The notes under the pieces are model-generated. The model had not been told where the DNA came from, ran no database searches, and saw nothing but the letters and a program-made list of their open reading frames with translations. From Trichormus variabilis 0441 (lineage in GTDB: Bacteria > Cyanobacteriota > Cyanobacteriia > Cyanobacteriales > Nostocaceae), in the NCBI RefSeq assembly GCF_009856605.1, contig NZ_CP047242.1, forward strand, positions 3,292,001 through 3,356,000: a DNA stretch of 64,000 nt, read 5' to 3'. Position numbers and translations under genes: made by a program. Below are positions 23,175-33,124 of the stretch, one piece after another (the stretch's first letter is position 1; every line of letters starts with the position of its first letter).

Positions 23175-25010
23175 ATGCAAACTCCATCTGTGCATCAACA
23201 AAAGGCAACAAATCATCTTTCAGTTTTTACTCAATTTTGGGAAGACGTGAAAGTAGTGGCTCAACCTTATTGGTATCCTACAAAAGCAGAAGGACGAGCA
23301 TTTGTAGATGTCATTCGCTCATGGGGAATGCTGATTCTCTTAATATCATTAATAGCTGGAGTTGTAGGTTTAAATGCTGTAAATAGCTACTGGAATCGCT
23401 ATGTACTAGATATTGTGATTGAACAGAGAGATATTGATAAATATAATAGTACTTTATGGCTATCTAGTCTCATTGTTATCACAATAGTAATTTTAGTAAC
23501 TTCTTTGCGATATGTCAGAAAAAAAATCATCCTTGACTGGTATAAATGGTTAAATAGTCATATTTTAGAAAAATATTTAAGCAATCAAGCCTATTACAAA
23601 ATCAACTTTAAATCTGATATAGATAATCCAGATCAGCGCCTATCTCAAGAAATAGAACCTATTACCAGTATTGCTTTGAGTTTTTCTACGACCTTTCTAG
23701 AAAAAGTTCTGGAAATGGGGAGTGCTTTGATCATTCTCTGGACTGTTTCCGCAGAAATCGCAATTTATTTAATTATTTACACCATCATAGGTAATTTGAT
23801 AGCTGTTTATTTAAACCAATCACTCAATAAAATTAATCAAGAAGAAATACAGTTTAAAGCAGATTTTGCTTATTGCCTAACTCATGTTCGTAATCATGCG
23901 GAATCGATTGCTTTTTTTCAAGGAGAAGAGGAAGAATTAAATATAATTCAACGCCGATTTAATAATGTTATAAAAACTGCTGAACGCAGATTGAATTGGG
24001 AGAGGGGACAAGATGCTTTTGGGAGAGCATATCAATCTGCTATTGGTGTGTTTTCCATGTTTATTTTGACTCCTTTATTTATTCAAGATAAAATTGATTT
24101 TGGGGAAATTAACCAAGTTAGTTTTGCTTGCTTTATGTTCTCTAATTCTCTGGGAGAATTAATAGCTCAATTTGGCGCTTCAGGGCGATTTTCTAGCTAT
24201 GTAAAGCGTTTAGCTGAGTTTTCAGATGCTTTGAGGGATGTTAGTAAGAAAACAGAGAATCTAGCTACTATTAAAGTTTTAGAAGAGAAACGCTTGGCTT
24301 TTGAGAATGTTACTTTAAAAACACCAAATCATGAGCAGGTAATTGTTGAAGATTTGTCGCTTACCGTCCAGCCTGGAGAGGGGTTATTAATTGTAGGGCC
24401 GAGTGGTAGGGGTAAAAGTTCTTTGTTAAGAGCGATCGCAGGTTTATGGAACACCGGAACTGGCCGTTTAGTGCGTCCTCCCCTAAAAGACATTTTATTC
24501 TTACCCCAAAGACCTTACATCATTTTGGGTACTCTGCGTCAACAGCTACTCTATCCCCATACAGACCGGACAATGAGCGATCGCCAACTTGAGGAAATCT
24601 TACAACAAGTTAACTTACAACACTTGCTTACCCGCGTAAATAGCTTTGATACAGAAGTTCCTTGGGAAAATATATTGTCCTTAGGGGAACAACAACGCCT
24701 AGCTTTTGCGCGACTATTAATTACACATCCTAGTTTCACTATCTTAGATGAAGCGACGAGTGCTTTAGATTTAAATAACGAAGGTAATTTATATCAGCAG
24801 CTACAAGCAACTAAAACAACTTTCATCAGTGTTGGTCATAGAGAAAGCTTGTTTAATTATCATCAATGGGTATTAGAACTTTCACAAGAATCTGGTTGGC
24901 AACTTGTGTCTATAGAAGATTATCGCTGGCAAAAGGGAATAAAAACAGTAGATATTTCTCCCAAAAATAACCTGCCGTCAAAAAAAAGAAACGTCATTAG
25001 CAAGTTGTAA
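23175..25010 (+). CDS. ABC transporter, SbmA/BacA-like, second paralog
   Basis: 611 residues with the same layout as the protein at 15360: membrane domain, then Walker A GPSGRGKSS, signature LSLGEQQR, Walker B ILDEATSAL and SVGHRES. The two match closely throughout, for example PYWYPTK and NPDQRLSQEIEPI. This copy lacks the long C-terminal tail. It lies 40 bases after a terminator, so it probably has its own promoter. Position suggests export of the microviridin (an MdnE role), but exporting both peptides is possible. Confidence 0.88.
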   Translation: MQTPSVHQQKATNHLSVFTQFWEDVKVVAQPYWYPTKAEGRAFVDVIRSWGMLILLISLIAGVVGLNAVNSYWNRYVLDIVIEQRDIDKYNSTLWLSSLIVITIVILVTSLRYVRKKIILDWYKWLNSHILEKYLSNQAYYKINFKSDIDNPDQRLSQEIEPITSIALSFSTTFLEKVLEMGSALIILWTVSAEIAIYLIIYTIIGNLIAVYLNQSLNKINQEEIQFKADFAYCLTHVRNHAESIAFFQGEEEELNIIQRRFNNVIKTAERRLNWERGQDAFGRAYQSAIGVFSMFILTPLFIQDKIDFGEINQVSFACFMFSNSLGELIAQFGASGRFSSYVKRLAEFSDALRDVSKKTENLATIKVLEEKRLAFENVTLKTPNHEQVIVEDLSLTVQPGEGLLIVGPSGRGKSSLLRAIAGLWNTGTGRLVRPPLKDILFLPQRPYIILGTLRQQLLYPHTDRTMSDRQLEEILQQVNLQHLLTRVNSFDTEVPWENILSLGEQQRLAFARLLITHPSFTILDEATSALDLNNEGNLYQQLQATKTTFISVGHRESLFNYHQWVLELSQESGWQLVSIEDYRWQKGIKTVDISPKNNLPSKKRNVISKL

Positions 25011-25026
25011 AATTTAAAATATACGT

Positions 25027-25050
25027 TTGGTGGGCATTGCCCACCCTACA
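25027..25050. repeat. GGTGGGCATTGCCCACC palindrome copy
   Basis: Single palindromic TTGGTGGGCATTGCCCACCCTACA copy just after the ABC gene stop; same family as 17409, 30559 and 39616. It may serve as a terminator hairpin. Confidence 0.75.
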
Positions 25051-25078
25051 GATAATAAGAATTTTTTAGATAGAATTA

Positions 25079-26770
25079 GTGATGCTAGCTAGAAAGCACA
25101 AACAATTAATTACTTATGAATCAATTACGATTTATGAAAAAACTTATAGATTTCCTATTTTTAAAAATCCCAAATTAAAAAAAGTTCAAAAAAAAATTAT
25201 CAAATGTCAAGAATTAATTCAAGTAGGTGGTAAATCTAATTGTTATTTTTGGGGAATAGTTAAGCGAAAACAGGAAGTTACTCAAGAAAAAGTTTTTGCA
25301 GAAGTTAAATTATTAATTAGTGAATATATTCAAATCATTGATTCCTTGGATAACTATAAAGATAGTTATCAAAGTTTTTTATTAAAATTCATAGATGACT
25401 GGAAAAATCTATTTAATCAGAAATACATTGAAATTAGAAAGATTAATGATGAAAGAAACAAGCTAGAAATAAAACATAATGGTAATACTCAAATTATTGA
25501 AAAATTAACACGGGAGAAACAAGAGAATTTAAAATCGATTTTATTGTTGAGTAAAACTAATCTTTTGATTTTAGAAAAGATAGAGTTACTCAGTGAAGGT
25601 ATTAAGCAATTAGCCGAAGATACGCAAAATCAAAGGCAAGCTATTGAGCAAATAGTTAAGGATTTAGATGTATATCAAGAAGTTTATGAATATCAAATCA
25701 GAGCTACAAAAATTCGTCAAGAAATAGCGAAAATAGCTGAAACAGCTATGAATGTTGAAAACTCTCTGAAAGATTGCTTTAATCCGTTTCAGTCTTTAAT
25801 AGATGAGGTAGTCAAAATTGATGCGGATTTTTATGCAACTGTAGGAGAGATTCAACATTTAGCTACTAATGATTTAAATTATCAACCAAATGTATTCACT
25901 ATACAAGATAATCATACTGTTTCCCATAATCTGCTCAACTTATTAGTTGCTAGTTATGAAAAACAAGATAGACTAAATGAGGCTTTTTTCAAGTCACAAT
26001 TATTAGATTGGCAGCTTCAAGATTCGGATTTTAGTCAAGATGATATAACTGCAAATCAAGCAATTTGTTTGATATCTAATTATATGTCTACTCAACTGGT
26101 AGCTCAAAAAAAAGTACTGGGGATAGTAGAAACAGATGTTGTGTATTCCCATGCTAAAATTGCTTCTGAAGCAACAGTAGCAACTGAACCAGATAATCAT
26201 GATATTGATTATCTCAGTGAATTTAAAAGCAATAAAAATATAGATTACAGCATACTGCAAAATCTCCTCGCACAATATAAATGGCAAGATGCTGATATAG
26301 AAACTGCTAAATTAATGTTGCGCGTGATGGGTAAGAATTATTGGCATGAGGTTTATAAAGCAGATATTCTCGCTTTTTCTTGTCAAGAATTATATAAGAT
26401 TGATCAACTTTGGCAACAATATAGTCATGGTTATTTTGGCTTTAGTGTTCAGCAAAGTATTTGGGAAGAAATAGGTGGACAAATAGATTACGAAACGGAA
26501 AAGAAACTTGGCGATCGCCTGGGTTGGAGAAAAGAGGGAAACTGGTTAAATTATGAGCAAATAACTTTTAAGTTATCACCAAATACACCGATAGGACATC
26601 TACCAGTTAAATGGTTACATTATGACGGAGATATTTTTGATATCTGCCCAAATTCATCGGCGGAACCCATGTCCATGGGGGCTTGGCGAGTCGGTTCTTG
26701 GCTAGTATGGCAGATGCACTTATTTTTTACCCGTGTCAAAATTTGTCGTGAAAACTTTCCCATAATTTAA
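25079..26770 (+). CDS. Coiled-coil GUN4 domain protein
   Basis: 563 residues from GTG (an ATG follows as the next codon). Residues 1-250 are Lys/Glu-rich and predicted by eye to be helical coiled coil. Residues about 390-520 form a GUN4 domain: YSILQNLLAQYKWQDAD at its start, then LYKIDQLWQQYSHGYFGFSVQ, GWRKEGNWLNY, and PIGHLP at the end. Classical GUN4 binds Mg-protoporphyrin and stimulates Mg-chelatase; cyanobacteria also carry GUN4 domains on signalling proteins. The long coiled coil and neighbourhood of AAA ATPases suggest the latter. Its 3' end overlaps the convergent WD40 gene by 4 bases. Confidence 0.85.
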   Translation: MMLARKHKQLITYESITIYEKTYRFPIFKNPKLKKVQKKIIKCQELIQVGGKSNCYFWGIVKRKQEVTQEKVFAEVKLLISEYIQIIDSLDNYKDSYQSFLLKFIDDWKNLFNQKYIEIRKINDERNKLEIKHNGNTQIIEKLTREKQENLKSILLLSKTNLLILEKIELLSEGIKQLAEDTQNQRQAIEQIVKDLDVYQEVYEYQIRATKIRQEIAKIAETAMNVENSLKDCFNPFQSLIDEVVKIDADFYATVGEIQHLATNDLNYQPNVFTIQDNHTVSHNLLNLLVASYEKQDRLNEAFFKSQLLDWQLQDSDFSQDDITANQAICLISNYMSTQLVAQKKVLGIVETDVVYSHAKIASEATVATEPDNHDIDYLSEFKSNKNIDYSILQNLLAQYKWQDADIETAKLMLRVMGKNYWHEVYKADILAFSCQELYKIDQLWQQYSHGYFGFSVQQSIWEEIGGQIDYETEKKLGDRLGWRKEGNWLNYEQITFKLSPNTPIGHLPVKWLHYDGDIFDICPNSSAEPMSMGAWRVGSWLVWQMHLFFTRVKICRENFPII

Positions 26771-29700
26771 TTCTCAAGATGATTGCATATATGACGATCG
26801 CCTTCCTCCAAGCCTGTGTTAGTTTGCAAATAATCTTTGACTAGATTGCAACCATAAGTTAGGGCATCTAGGCTGAGAATCTGGGGTAAATTCCACAAAA
26901 TTAGGGTGTTGTCATCACCCCCAGAAGCTAGAATTGTGCCATCCCGGCTGATCGCAATTTTCCTAATGGCTGCTGTATGTCCGGTGAGAGTTGTTAGTTC
27001 TGTACCATCCATTTTCCACAGCTTGACGGTAGCATCCACACTACCAGAGGCTAGTATTTTGCCGTCGGGACTAAATGCTACACCCCAAATCGCAGCTGTG
27101 TGACCTGTAAATGTTCTCAAAAGCTTGCCATCAATAGTCCACAGCTTAACTGTATTATCACCACTACCAGTAGCTACCATTTTATTATCGGGACTGAAGG
27201 CGACACTCCAGACTACCGAAGAGTGTCCAGCAAGGGTTGTCAGCAACTTACCATCGAGAGTCCATAACTTAACTGTACTATCACCACTGGCTGAAGCCAC
27301 GATTTTACTATTAGGACTGAAAGCCACCTGCCAAACTTCAGCTTGATGACCTTTGAGAACCTGGGATGTAGGCTGATTGCGCCGCCATATTTGAGCAACC
27401 TTGTGAACATTAGCGATCGCGATCGCTTGACCATCGGGACTCAAAACTGCTGCTGTAATTTTACCTTGAGTATTTTTGTAACTCGCAACATCAGAACCAT
27501 CTGGCTTTTTGAGTAAAACTGTCTCATTATAAGTGGGAAGGGCAACTAGCTTGCCATCTGCACTAAAGGAAATGGCGATAATTCCCCCCTTCTCTTGGGT
27601 GAAAGTTTTCACCAATCCGCCTTGGCGACTCCAAAGTCTAGCAGTATTATCATGGCTAGCTGTGCCAACGGTAGAACTATCTGATGTAATTGCTATCGAC
27701 CAAATACCCCCATAATGGGCAGTGACACTCTTTTGCATGGGATTTTGACTTTGCCAGAGTCTGATAACGTTTTCAGCACCCGCAGAAGCGATAAAACTGC
27801 CATCTGGACTAAAAGTAACACCCCAAACAGAAGCGCTATGTCCTCTCAGTGTCCTCAGTTCTGTACCATCGATGTTCCACAGTTTAATGGTTTTGTCCAG
27901 ACTGGCAGAGGCGATCGTTTGACCATCGGCACTAAAGGCGACTCCAGCAATCCCAGTCGTTTGTTTGAGAGTTTTATCAAGGCGGTAACTGCCATCTGCG
28001 GGATCTCGCCGCCAAAGTTTGACAGTTTTGTCTTCACTGCTGGAAGCAAGTGTCTGACCATCAGGACTGAAAGCTACTCCCACAACCCAAGCTGTGTGAC
28101 TTTTGAGGGGTTGTAGAGGTTTGGCTTCCTGCCACCCAGAACCTTGTCTTTGCCAGAGTTTTACTGTTCCGTCCAGATTGGCAGCCGCCACAATTTGACC
28201 ATCTGGACTAAATGCAACTCCCCAAAATGCCTCTTTGCTATCTCGAAAAGTGTTGAGTAAAGTACCATCACGTTTCCACAGTCTCACCGTTGTGTCCCAA
28301 CTAGCAGAGGCGAGAAATTGACCGTCCCGACTAAAGGCTACTCCCCAGACTGAAGCAGTGTGACCTTTAAAAGTCTTCAGCAAAGTGCCATTGAGTTTCC
28401 AAAGTTTAATAGTACCATCCTCACTCGCTGAAGCCACCATCTGACCATCAGGACTAAACCTCACCGATCTCACTGCTCCTTGATGACCTTTAAGGGTGGT
28501 AATTTTGGTTCCATCTCGTCGCCAAAGTTTGATGGTTCTATCTATACTAGCCGAAGCAATCAGAGAACTATCGGGACTGACATCTACTGCCATCACAGCT
28601 GCCGTGTGTCCCCAAAAACGGTTGGACTCATCTGCACCATAAACAGCTTGCCGCAGTACATTATTCGCTTGATTTGTAATATCTGCGTTGGGGTTTTCTA
28701 GTTTTTTTAGCCGATCTTTGGCTTTAATTGCTTCTATGAGTGCATCTAACCTGCGATTTGAGGCAAACATTCCCTCAGAAGAAGATATTAAGGCTCGAAT
28801 TTCGCTGTTTTTAGCTTGAAATTCGCTGTTTTTAGCTTGGCGGTACAAAATGTAGATTCCCATAGCCAAACTGCTAGAGAGCAGAAACTTAACGCACATA
28901 GCTATCAACAGCAATCTTTGTAATTTAGCAGTTTTTTTCTCTTGCACTAGTCGCGCTTCTACTTCTTTGACTCGTGCTGCTTCTAAGGCTGTTTGGATTT
29001 CGCGCTGTTCATATTCTTGGCTGGCTGCGAGGAAACGATAATCCAAATCGCTCAGACTTTTGCCCTGGGACCAATCTTGAGCATCTTTTAGCGCCTGTCC
29101 CCGCAGTAAACGAGACTCATCTTGATAACCAGAGGCTACCCAAACGTTGAAGATTTGTGAGTAAGGGCGGAGATTATCTAATTGTCTGATTACCCATTCA
29201 TGATGGAAAACATAGCGATAAATGGGATTTTTAATTTTGAGATAGCCTTGCTGTTTCTCAACTAAACCAGATAATAATAGTTCTTTTTGTTCTTGACTAT
29301 CATCGATTTCCACAGGTAAATTACCGGACTCAGCTTGCAGCATTTGTTGATAAATCCCTAACAACCTGCCGGCGCGTTTTTCGTTAAAGAGGAGGCGATC
29401 GCGAATGGTGCGTAGGTGTTCTGGTTCGTCTTTTGCTTCCCAATATTGAATAATCTGCTTTTGTACCAGTTGTTCTACCCAATACCCGGCTGTGGCTGGA
29501 GGTAAATCAATTTTGCGGTTTGGTGTGTTCCATGCAGTCTGCACCACTAATTGACAAAGTTTTTGGGTTAGGAATGGTTGTCCACTCGTCCAATCAATAA
29601 TCTTCTGTAATACTGCTTGGGGTTGACTAATTACTTCTTCTAACCCTTTGAGTAATGGTGTTGCTTCATCGAGTGTAAAACCATACAACTGAATTGCTGT

Positions 29701-30297
29701 ACCAATGTTAAAGGGTGTACGACGCTTATCGGTAATCAGTTCAGATGGACTCACTACTCCGAACACTGCAAATCCTAAACGTTGAAATTTGGGGTCATGG
29801 GCCCTTTGGTTGTAACAATGACGAATCCAGGCAAAAAAGTCACTAACCGAAAAGTTCAAGCTCAACAAACTATCAATCTCATCAATAAAAATAAAGATAC
29901 GCCCACTTTGATTGTGTGGCAGTAGCACCTCTTCTACAAATTGATTTAACTTCTGTATGGGGGAAAGACCAGACTGCATCTTCCACCATTGCTGAAAATT
30001 GACTTTTTCAGACAAATTTAAGCTGTAAAAAATACTGATAATAATCCCTTTGTACCATTGTTCAGTTGTTGTATCCTCACTACCCAAGCGTGTCACATCT
30101 ATATAAATACAAATATGGCCTTCTTTTGTCAGATGGTTGCTTGTGCGATGTAGTAGAGATGATTTCCCCATTTGGCGAGAATTTAAGACATAACAAAAAT
30201 CACCAGCTTTGAGGCTGGCGTAGAGTTGTTTGTCCGCCTGACGGATAACATAATTAGGATCATCACTAGGGAGACTACCACCAACCTGATATTTCAT
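26767..30297 (-). CDS. AAA-like ATPase with WD40 propeller repeats
   Basis: 1176 residues. An AAA-like NTPase domain (about 1-400) has P-loop LNSRQMGKSSLLH and Walker B IFIFIDEIDSLL. A charged linker and one membrane segment (about 465-487) follow. Residues 560-1145 hold roughly 14 WD40 repeats (patterns GHTAAVMAVDVSPDS, IASASIDRTIKLW), enough for two propellers. This STAND-like architecture is expanded in filamentous cyanobacteria and thought to act as a signalling switch. With its membrane segment it could sit at the cytoplasmic membrane. Ligand unknown. Confidence 0.9.
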   Translation of the reverse strand: MKYQVGGSLPSDDPNYVIRQADKQLYASLKAGDFCYVLNSRQMGKSSLLHRTSNHLTKEGHICIYIDVTRLGSEDTTTEQWYKGIIISIFYSLNLSEKVNFQQWWKMQSGLSPIQKLNQFVEEVLLPHNQSGRIFIFIDEIDSLLSLNFSVSDFFAWIRHCYNQRAHDPKFQRLGFAVFGVVSPSELITDKRRTPFNIGTAIQLYGFTLDEATPLLKGLEEVISQPQAVLQKIIDWTSGQPFLTQKLCQLVVQTAWNTPNRKIDLPPATAGYWVEQLVQKQIIQYWEAKDEPEHLRTIRDRLLFNEKRAGRLLGIYQQMLQAESGNLPVEIDDSQEQKELLLSGLVEKQQGYLKIKNPIYRYVFHHEWVIRQLDNLRPYSQIFNVWVASGYQDESRLLRGQALKDAQDWSQGKSLSDLDYRFLAASQEYEQREIQTALEAARVKEVEARLVQEKKTAKLQRLLLIAMCVKFLLSSSLAMGIYILYRQAKNSEFQAKNSEIRALISSSEGMFASNRRLDALIEAIKAKDRLKKLENPNADITNQANNVLRQAVYGADESNRFWGHTAAVMAVDVSPDSSLIASASIDRTIKLWRRDGTKITTLKGHQGAVRSVRFSPDGQMVASASEDGTIKLWKLNGTLLKTFKGHTASVWGVAFSRDGQFLASASWDTTVRLWKRDGTLLNTFRDSKEAFWGVAFSPDGQIVAAANLDGTVKLWQRQGSGWQEAKPLQPLKSHTAWVVGVAFSPDGQTLASSSEDKTVKLWRRDPADGSYRLDKTLKQTTGIAGVAFSADGQTIASASLDKTIKLWNIDGTELRTLRGHSASVWGVTFSPDGSFIASAGAENVIRLWQSQNPMQKSVTAHYGGIWSIAITSDSSTVGTASHDNTARLWSRQGGLVKTFTQEKGGIIAISFSADGKLVALPTYNETVLLKKPDGSDVASYKNTQGKITAAVLSPDGQAIAIANVHKVAQIWRRNQPTSQVLKGHQAEVWQVAFSPNSKIVASASGDSTVKLWTLDGKLLTTLAGHSSVVWSVAFSPDNKMVATGSGDNTVKLWTIDGKLLRTFTGHTAAIWGVAFSPDGKILASGSVDATVKLWKMDGTELTTLTGHTAAIRKIAISRDGTILASGGDDNTLILWNLPQILSLDALTYGCNLVKDYLQTNTGLEEGDRHICNHLEN

Positions 30298-30397
30298 GTT
30301 ACTTTAGGCAGCTTTAACAGAAGAGAGTTTATGATTTTTATAATTACTTCTTAGAGGTTATTTGAAAAGTGATTGGCTGTGATTTTAAGCACTCGTT

Positions 30398-30613
30398 GAT
30401 CCCCCCAACCCCCCTTAAAAAGGGGGGAAATGAATCAAAGTCCCCCTTTTTAAGGGAGATTTAGGGGGATCTAAAATGTTTTGCTACCAAGCATAGGACT
30501 TTTCAAAGATCCTCTTATATAGGCATAAAATTTGATTATTGAAAATATTTAAGTATCTGTAGGGTGGGCATTGCCCACCGTATCATGGTTTTGGTGGGCA
30601 ATGCCCACCCTAC
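30398..30613. repeat. Two large inverted repeats in the intergenic gap
   Basis: The first pairs GATCCCCCCAACCCCCCTTA (from 30398) with TAAGGGAGATTTAGGGGGATC (to 30471), a foldback with AAAGGGGG/CCCCCTTT near the loop. The second pairs GTAGGGTGGGCATTGCCCACC (30559-30579) with GGTGGGCAATGCCCACCCTAC (to 30613). Both are dispersed cyanobacterial repeat types. Confidence 0.8.
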
Positions 30614-30739
30614 TACATATATTTCAGAAATCAAATAATAGCCCTGTGTGTAAGAGTGAGTAATAAAATATTTACATTAGTATCTTACTAGAAAATCATG
30701 GTAATTTTAGTGTGTTGCTGCTATTTTTTATGGCTGAAA

Positions 30740-30816
30740 TATCTTAAATGTCCTAAATTTCTTAACTGTCTATCAATCTTTTCAATAAATCTTTAAGTGT
30801 CTTATCTGTCCTTGAC
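30740..30816 (+). repeat. Second iteron cluster (TCTTAACTG type)
   Basis: ATCTTAAATG, TCCTAAATT, TCTTAACTG, TCTATCAAT, then TTTAAGTG, TCTTATCTG, TCCTTGAC. Same unit, spacing and ending as the cluster before mdnA. Orientation points toward the 3' end of the HTH-AAA gene, so no downstream gene fits as a target. The rest of 30298-30961 holds nothing I can support as a gene. Confidence 0.55.
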
Positions 30817-30961
30817 TTTATCATCAACAGATAGGAGGATATTACTAATTGAATCGTTAGAAAACTTCCTGGTAATGATGAAGTAGGAAATTATCTAAAT
30901 TTATAATCAAAGAAATATTCAAGTAGATTTATTACTTTTAAATCCACTTGAATAGGTGATT

Positions 30962-32362
30962 TCATGAAGCAATTGTGGATAATTGCTTGACAAAATAGGT
31001 GCGGTAGAGTTCACAACGAGGTAGTACGCGATCGCCTTCAAAACAAATCAATCCTAAACTTTCGAGTTTATGAGCATCCATAGGATCAATAAAAGTGCTT
31101 TGTTTGGTTGTCACTAGCTCAGTATATACTCTAGCTAAATGAGGATTAACTTGTAGCTTTGCCCAGTGTCGTTGTAGGTGATGGCGATAGATCCCGCCAT
31201 TGGCGATCGCTTCTTGGATCAGTTCTGATAAAGTCATAGTCCCAGAACTAAGATAATATAATGCCAGTTGCACCAGTGCCGGATGACCACCCACAAGAGA
31301 CATCAACCGAGCCGATTCTTTACCGTCCGTCCACTTTAGCCCATATCGTCTAGCTAAATCTTCTACCTGTTGCTGGGTAAATTCATGCAGGCGGATGGGT
31401 AGCCCAACATTAAAGGGAGAATGGTTGATATCTAGAGAAATATACTGTTCCGTAGAGTAAACCACTACCAATCTTAGCTTCTGCCAATTATGATTTTGCC
31501 GTGCTTCCTCGCACCAAGAACGCAATAAAACAAAAAAATCGTTAGCAATGTGTGGATACTCAAACAGCCGATCAACATCATTCAACACTAAAACTATAGG
31601 ATTGTGACATTGTTTCAGAATATAGTTTTGAACGTATAAGCTACAGATCAACTTACAACCAATTTCCTCATCCCATTTGTCATCAAGACTAGGATCAAGC
31701 CCTAATTGTGTGGCGATTTGCCAACAAATACAACGTAAAAGCTTATTTAAGTTAGTGAAGCATTGCTCATCAATCTGGTTACATTTGAGGTTAACTGTGT
31801 GATAGTTTTGCGTATTTGCAAAGGACAAAAGACGCAGTACCAAAGAAGATTTACCCATTTGTCTGGGGGCGCGAATCCTAATTACGCAACCAGGTTGAGT
31901 TACTTCTCGATATACTAGTTCTTCTATGGGCGATCGCTCAATATAAAAAGGTGAATCTAAGGATACAGCCCCATCTGGATATGACAAAGAATTTCCTACT
32001 GGTTCTGTAGACAATTGAGATAAATGTTCTGCTTTTTCAGATACAACATCTGTCAGCAAATCAGACATTTCTGTTTCATTTTCTTCTGTTAAAATTGTGT
32101 AATCTTCTTCATCTACTTCTAAGTTAAAGGTTCCAAAGCACAATTTTAAAGTTCTGTGATCTACACTGGCACTCAAAGACCACAACCGACTCAGAGTTTT
32201 AGTAGAAACATTGATTTGTCTACTCAGTTGTTCTAAAGTTAAGCGATCGCCTTTATTTTGTAATATCTCCCAAGATAGAATCGCTTCTTGTAACCGTTTT
32301 AGTCCCTTGGGAGTTAAGATAACTCCTCTTCTTCTCTTCGTTTTATTTTGCTTTAATTTCAT
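30962..32362 (-). CDS. HTH plus AAA-like ATPase regulator
   Basis: 466 residues. A basic N-terminus and a helix-turn-helix (about 20-85; LTLEQLSRQINVSTKTLSRLW) precede an AAA-like NTPase domain (about 135-440) with P-loop RIRAPRQMGKSSLVLR and Walker B IVLVLNDVDRLF. The ATPase resembles that of the WD40 protein at 26767, making two related NTPases in tandem orientation 665 bases apart. A DNA-binding switch protein is a reasonable inference. An inverted repeat lies 7 bases before its start. Confidence 0.85.
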   Translation of the reverse strand: MKLKQNKTKRRRGVILTPKGLKRLQEAILSWEILQNKGDRLTLEQLSRQINVSTKTLSRLWSLSASVDHRTLKLCFGTFNLEVDEEDYTILTEENETEMSDLLTDVVSEKAEHLSQLSTEPVGNSLSYPDGAVSLDSPFYIERSPIEELVYREVTQPGCVIRIRAPRQMGKSSLVLRLLSFANTQNYHTVNLKCNQIDEQCFTNLNKLLRCICWQIATQLGLDPSLDDKWDEEIGCKLICSLYVQNYILKQCHNPIVLVLNDVDRLFEYPHIANDFFVLLRSWCEEARQNHNWQKLRLVVVYSTEQYISLDINHSPFNVGLPIRLHEFTQQQVEDLARRYGLKWTDGKESARLMSLVGGHPALVQLALYYLSSGTMTLSELIQEAIANGGIYRHHLQRHWAKLQVNPHLARVYTELVTTKQSTFIDPMDAHKLESLGLICFEGDRVLPRCELYRTYFVKQLSTIAS

Positions 32363-32368
32363 GAGTTT

Positions 32369-32394
32369 TGTGACAATGTATTTTTACTGTCACA
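32369..32394. promoter_or_regulatory. Operator-like inverted repeat TGTGACA-N12-TGTCACA
   Basis: Perfect 7-base arms, ending 7 bases before the start codon of the HTH-AAA gene. The half-site spacing does not fit CRP or NtcA consensus. Autoregulation by the HTH protein is a guess. The following 32395-33124 is AT-rich and shows no convincing gene or repeat. Confidence 0.45.
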
Positions 32395-33124
32395 GCAGTA
32401 ATTAGCTGGCTGTGATCACTAAATTACGCCGAGATTTTTAGGAAACAACTAATTAAACTTGAGCATTTATAATCAAAAAGTCACACTTTATTTTTTGAAC
32501 CTAAACAAATTATTGTTTGTGTGAAATAACTCGCTAAATTTGGTTCAATTCAGTTAAGTAAAACAGGGTAGATAATAGGTTTGTAGTGAGAAATTTAGTT
32601 CTCAAAAAAGGACTCAATTCCTTACTAAGAACTCAATCCTATTGTTTTTACATTATTTAACATAGTTGTTTTTTCTCAAGTCGTTCTATGCAAAAAAATG
32701 GTAGCAAAACAAGCTAAAAGGTTGAAATTTAGATTAAAACTTAATTTCACTAACGCTTAAAAACCCTTGATAGTGAATATTTAAGCTACTTTAGTCTTTG
32801 TTTAGCTCCAAATTTTCTATTTCAATTTATTTCCTGAAATAACAGTTCTCCCTCTTGTCATATTTTTTACGGCCAAAAAATAATAATGGTTATCATTGTT
32901 GTTAAGCCATTGATAATCAACTTCCTTTTGCTCATTAATTGGTTTCAAAATACCATTGAAAAATAAGAAACTTATAAGGATAGTGTGACTTTTATTCTTC
33001 AGCGATAAGTATACTACTGAATTTTTCTGAGTGGAGCCTGGGCTGACACTCAAAATCCATTAAGCCTCAGTTCCCCATTGTTTACTCTCCCTACGCGTAG
33101 GAATCACAGCAAGCCCCATCTTAT

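Noticed and set aside
32817..33053. 78-residue minus-strand frame in the AT-rich gap
   Set aside because: No recognisable domain, no ribosome binding site, low-complexity composition.
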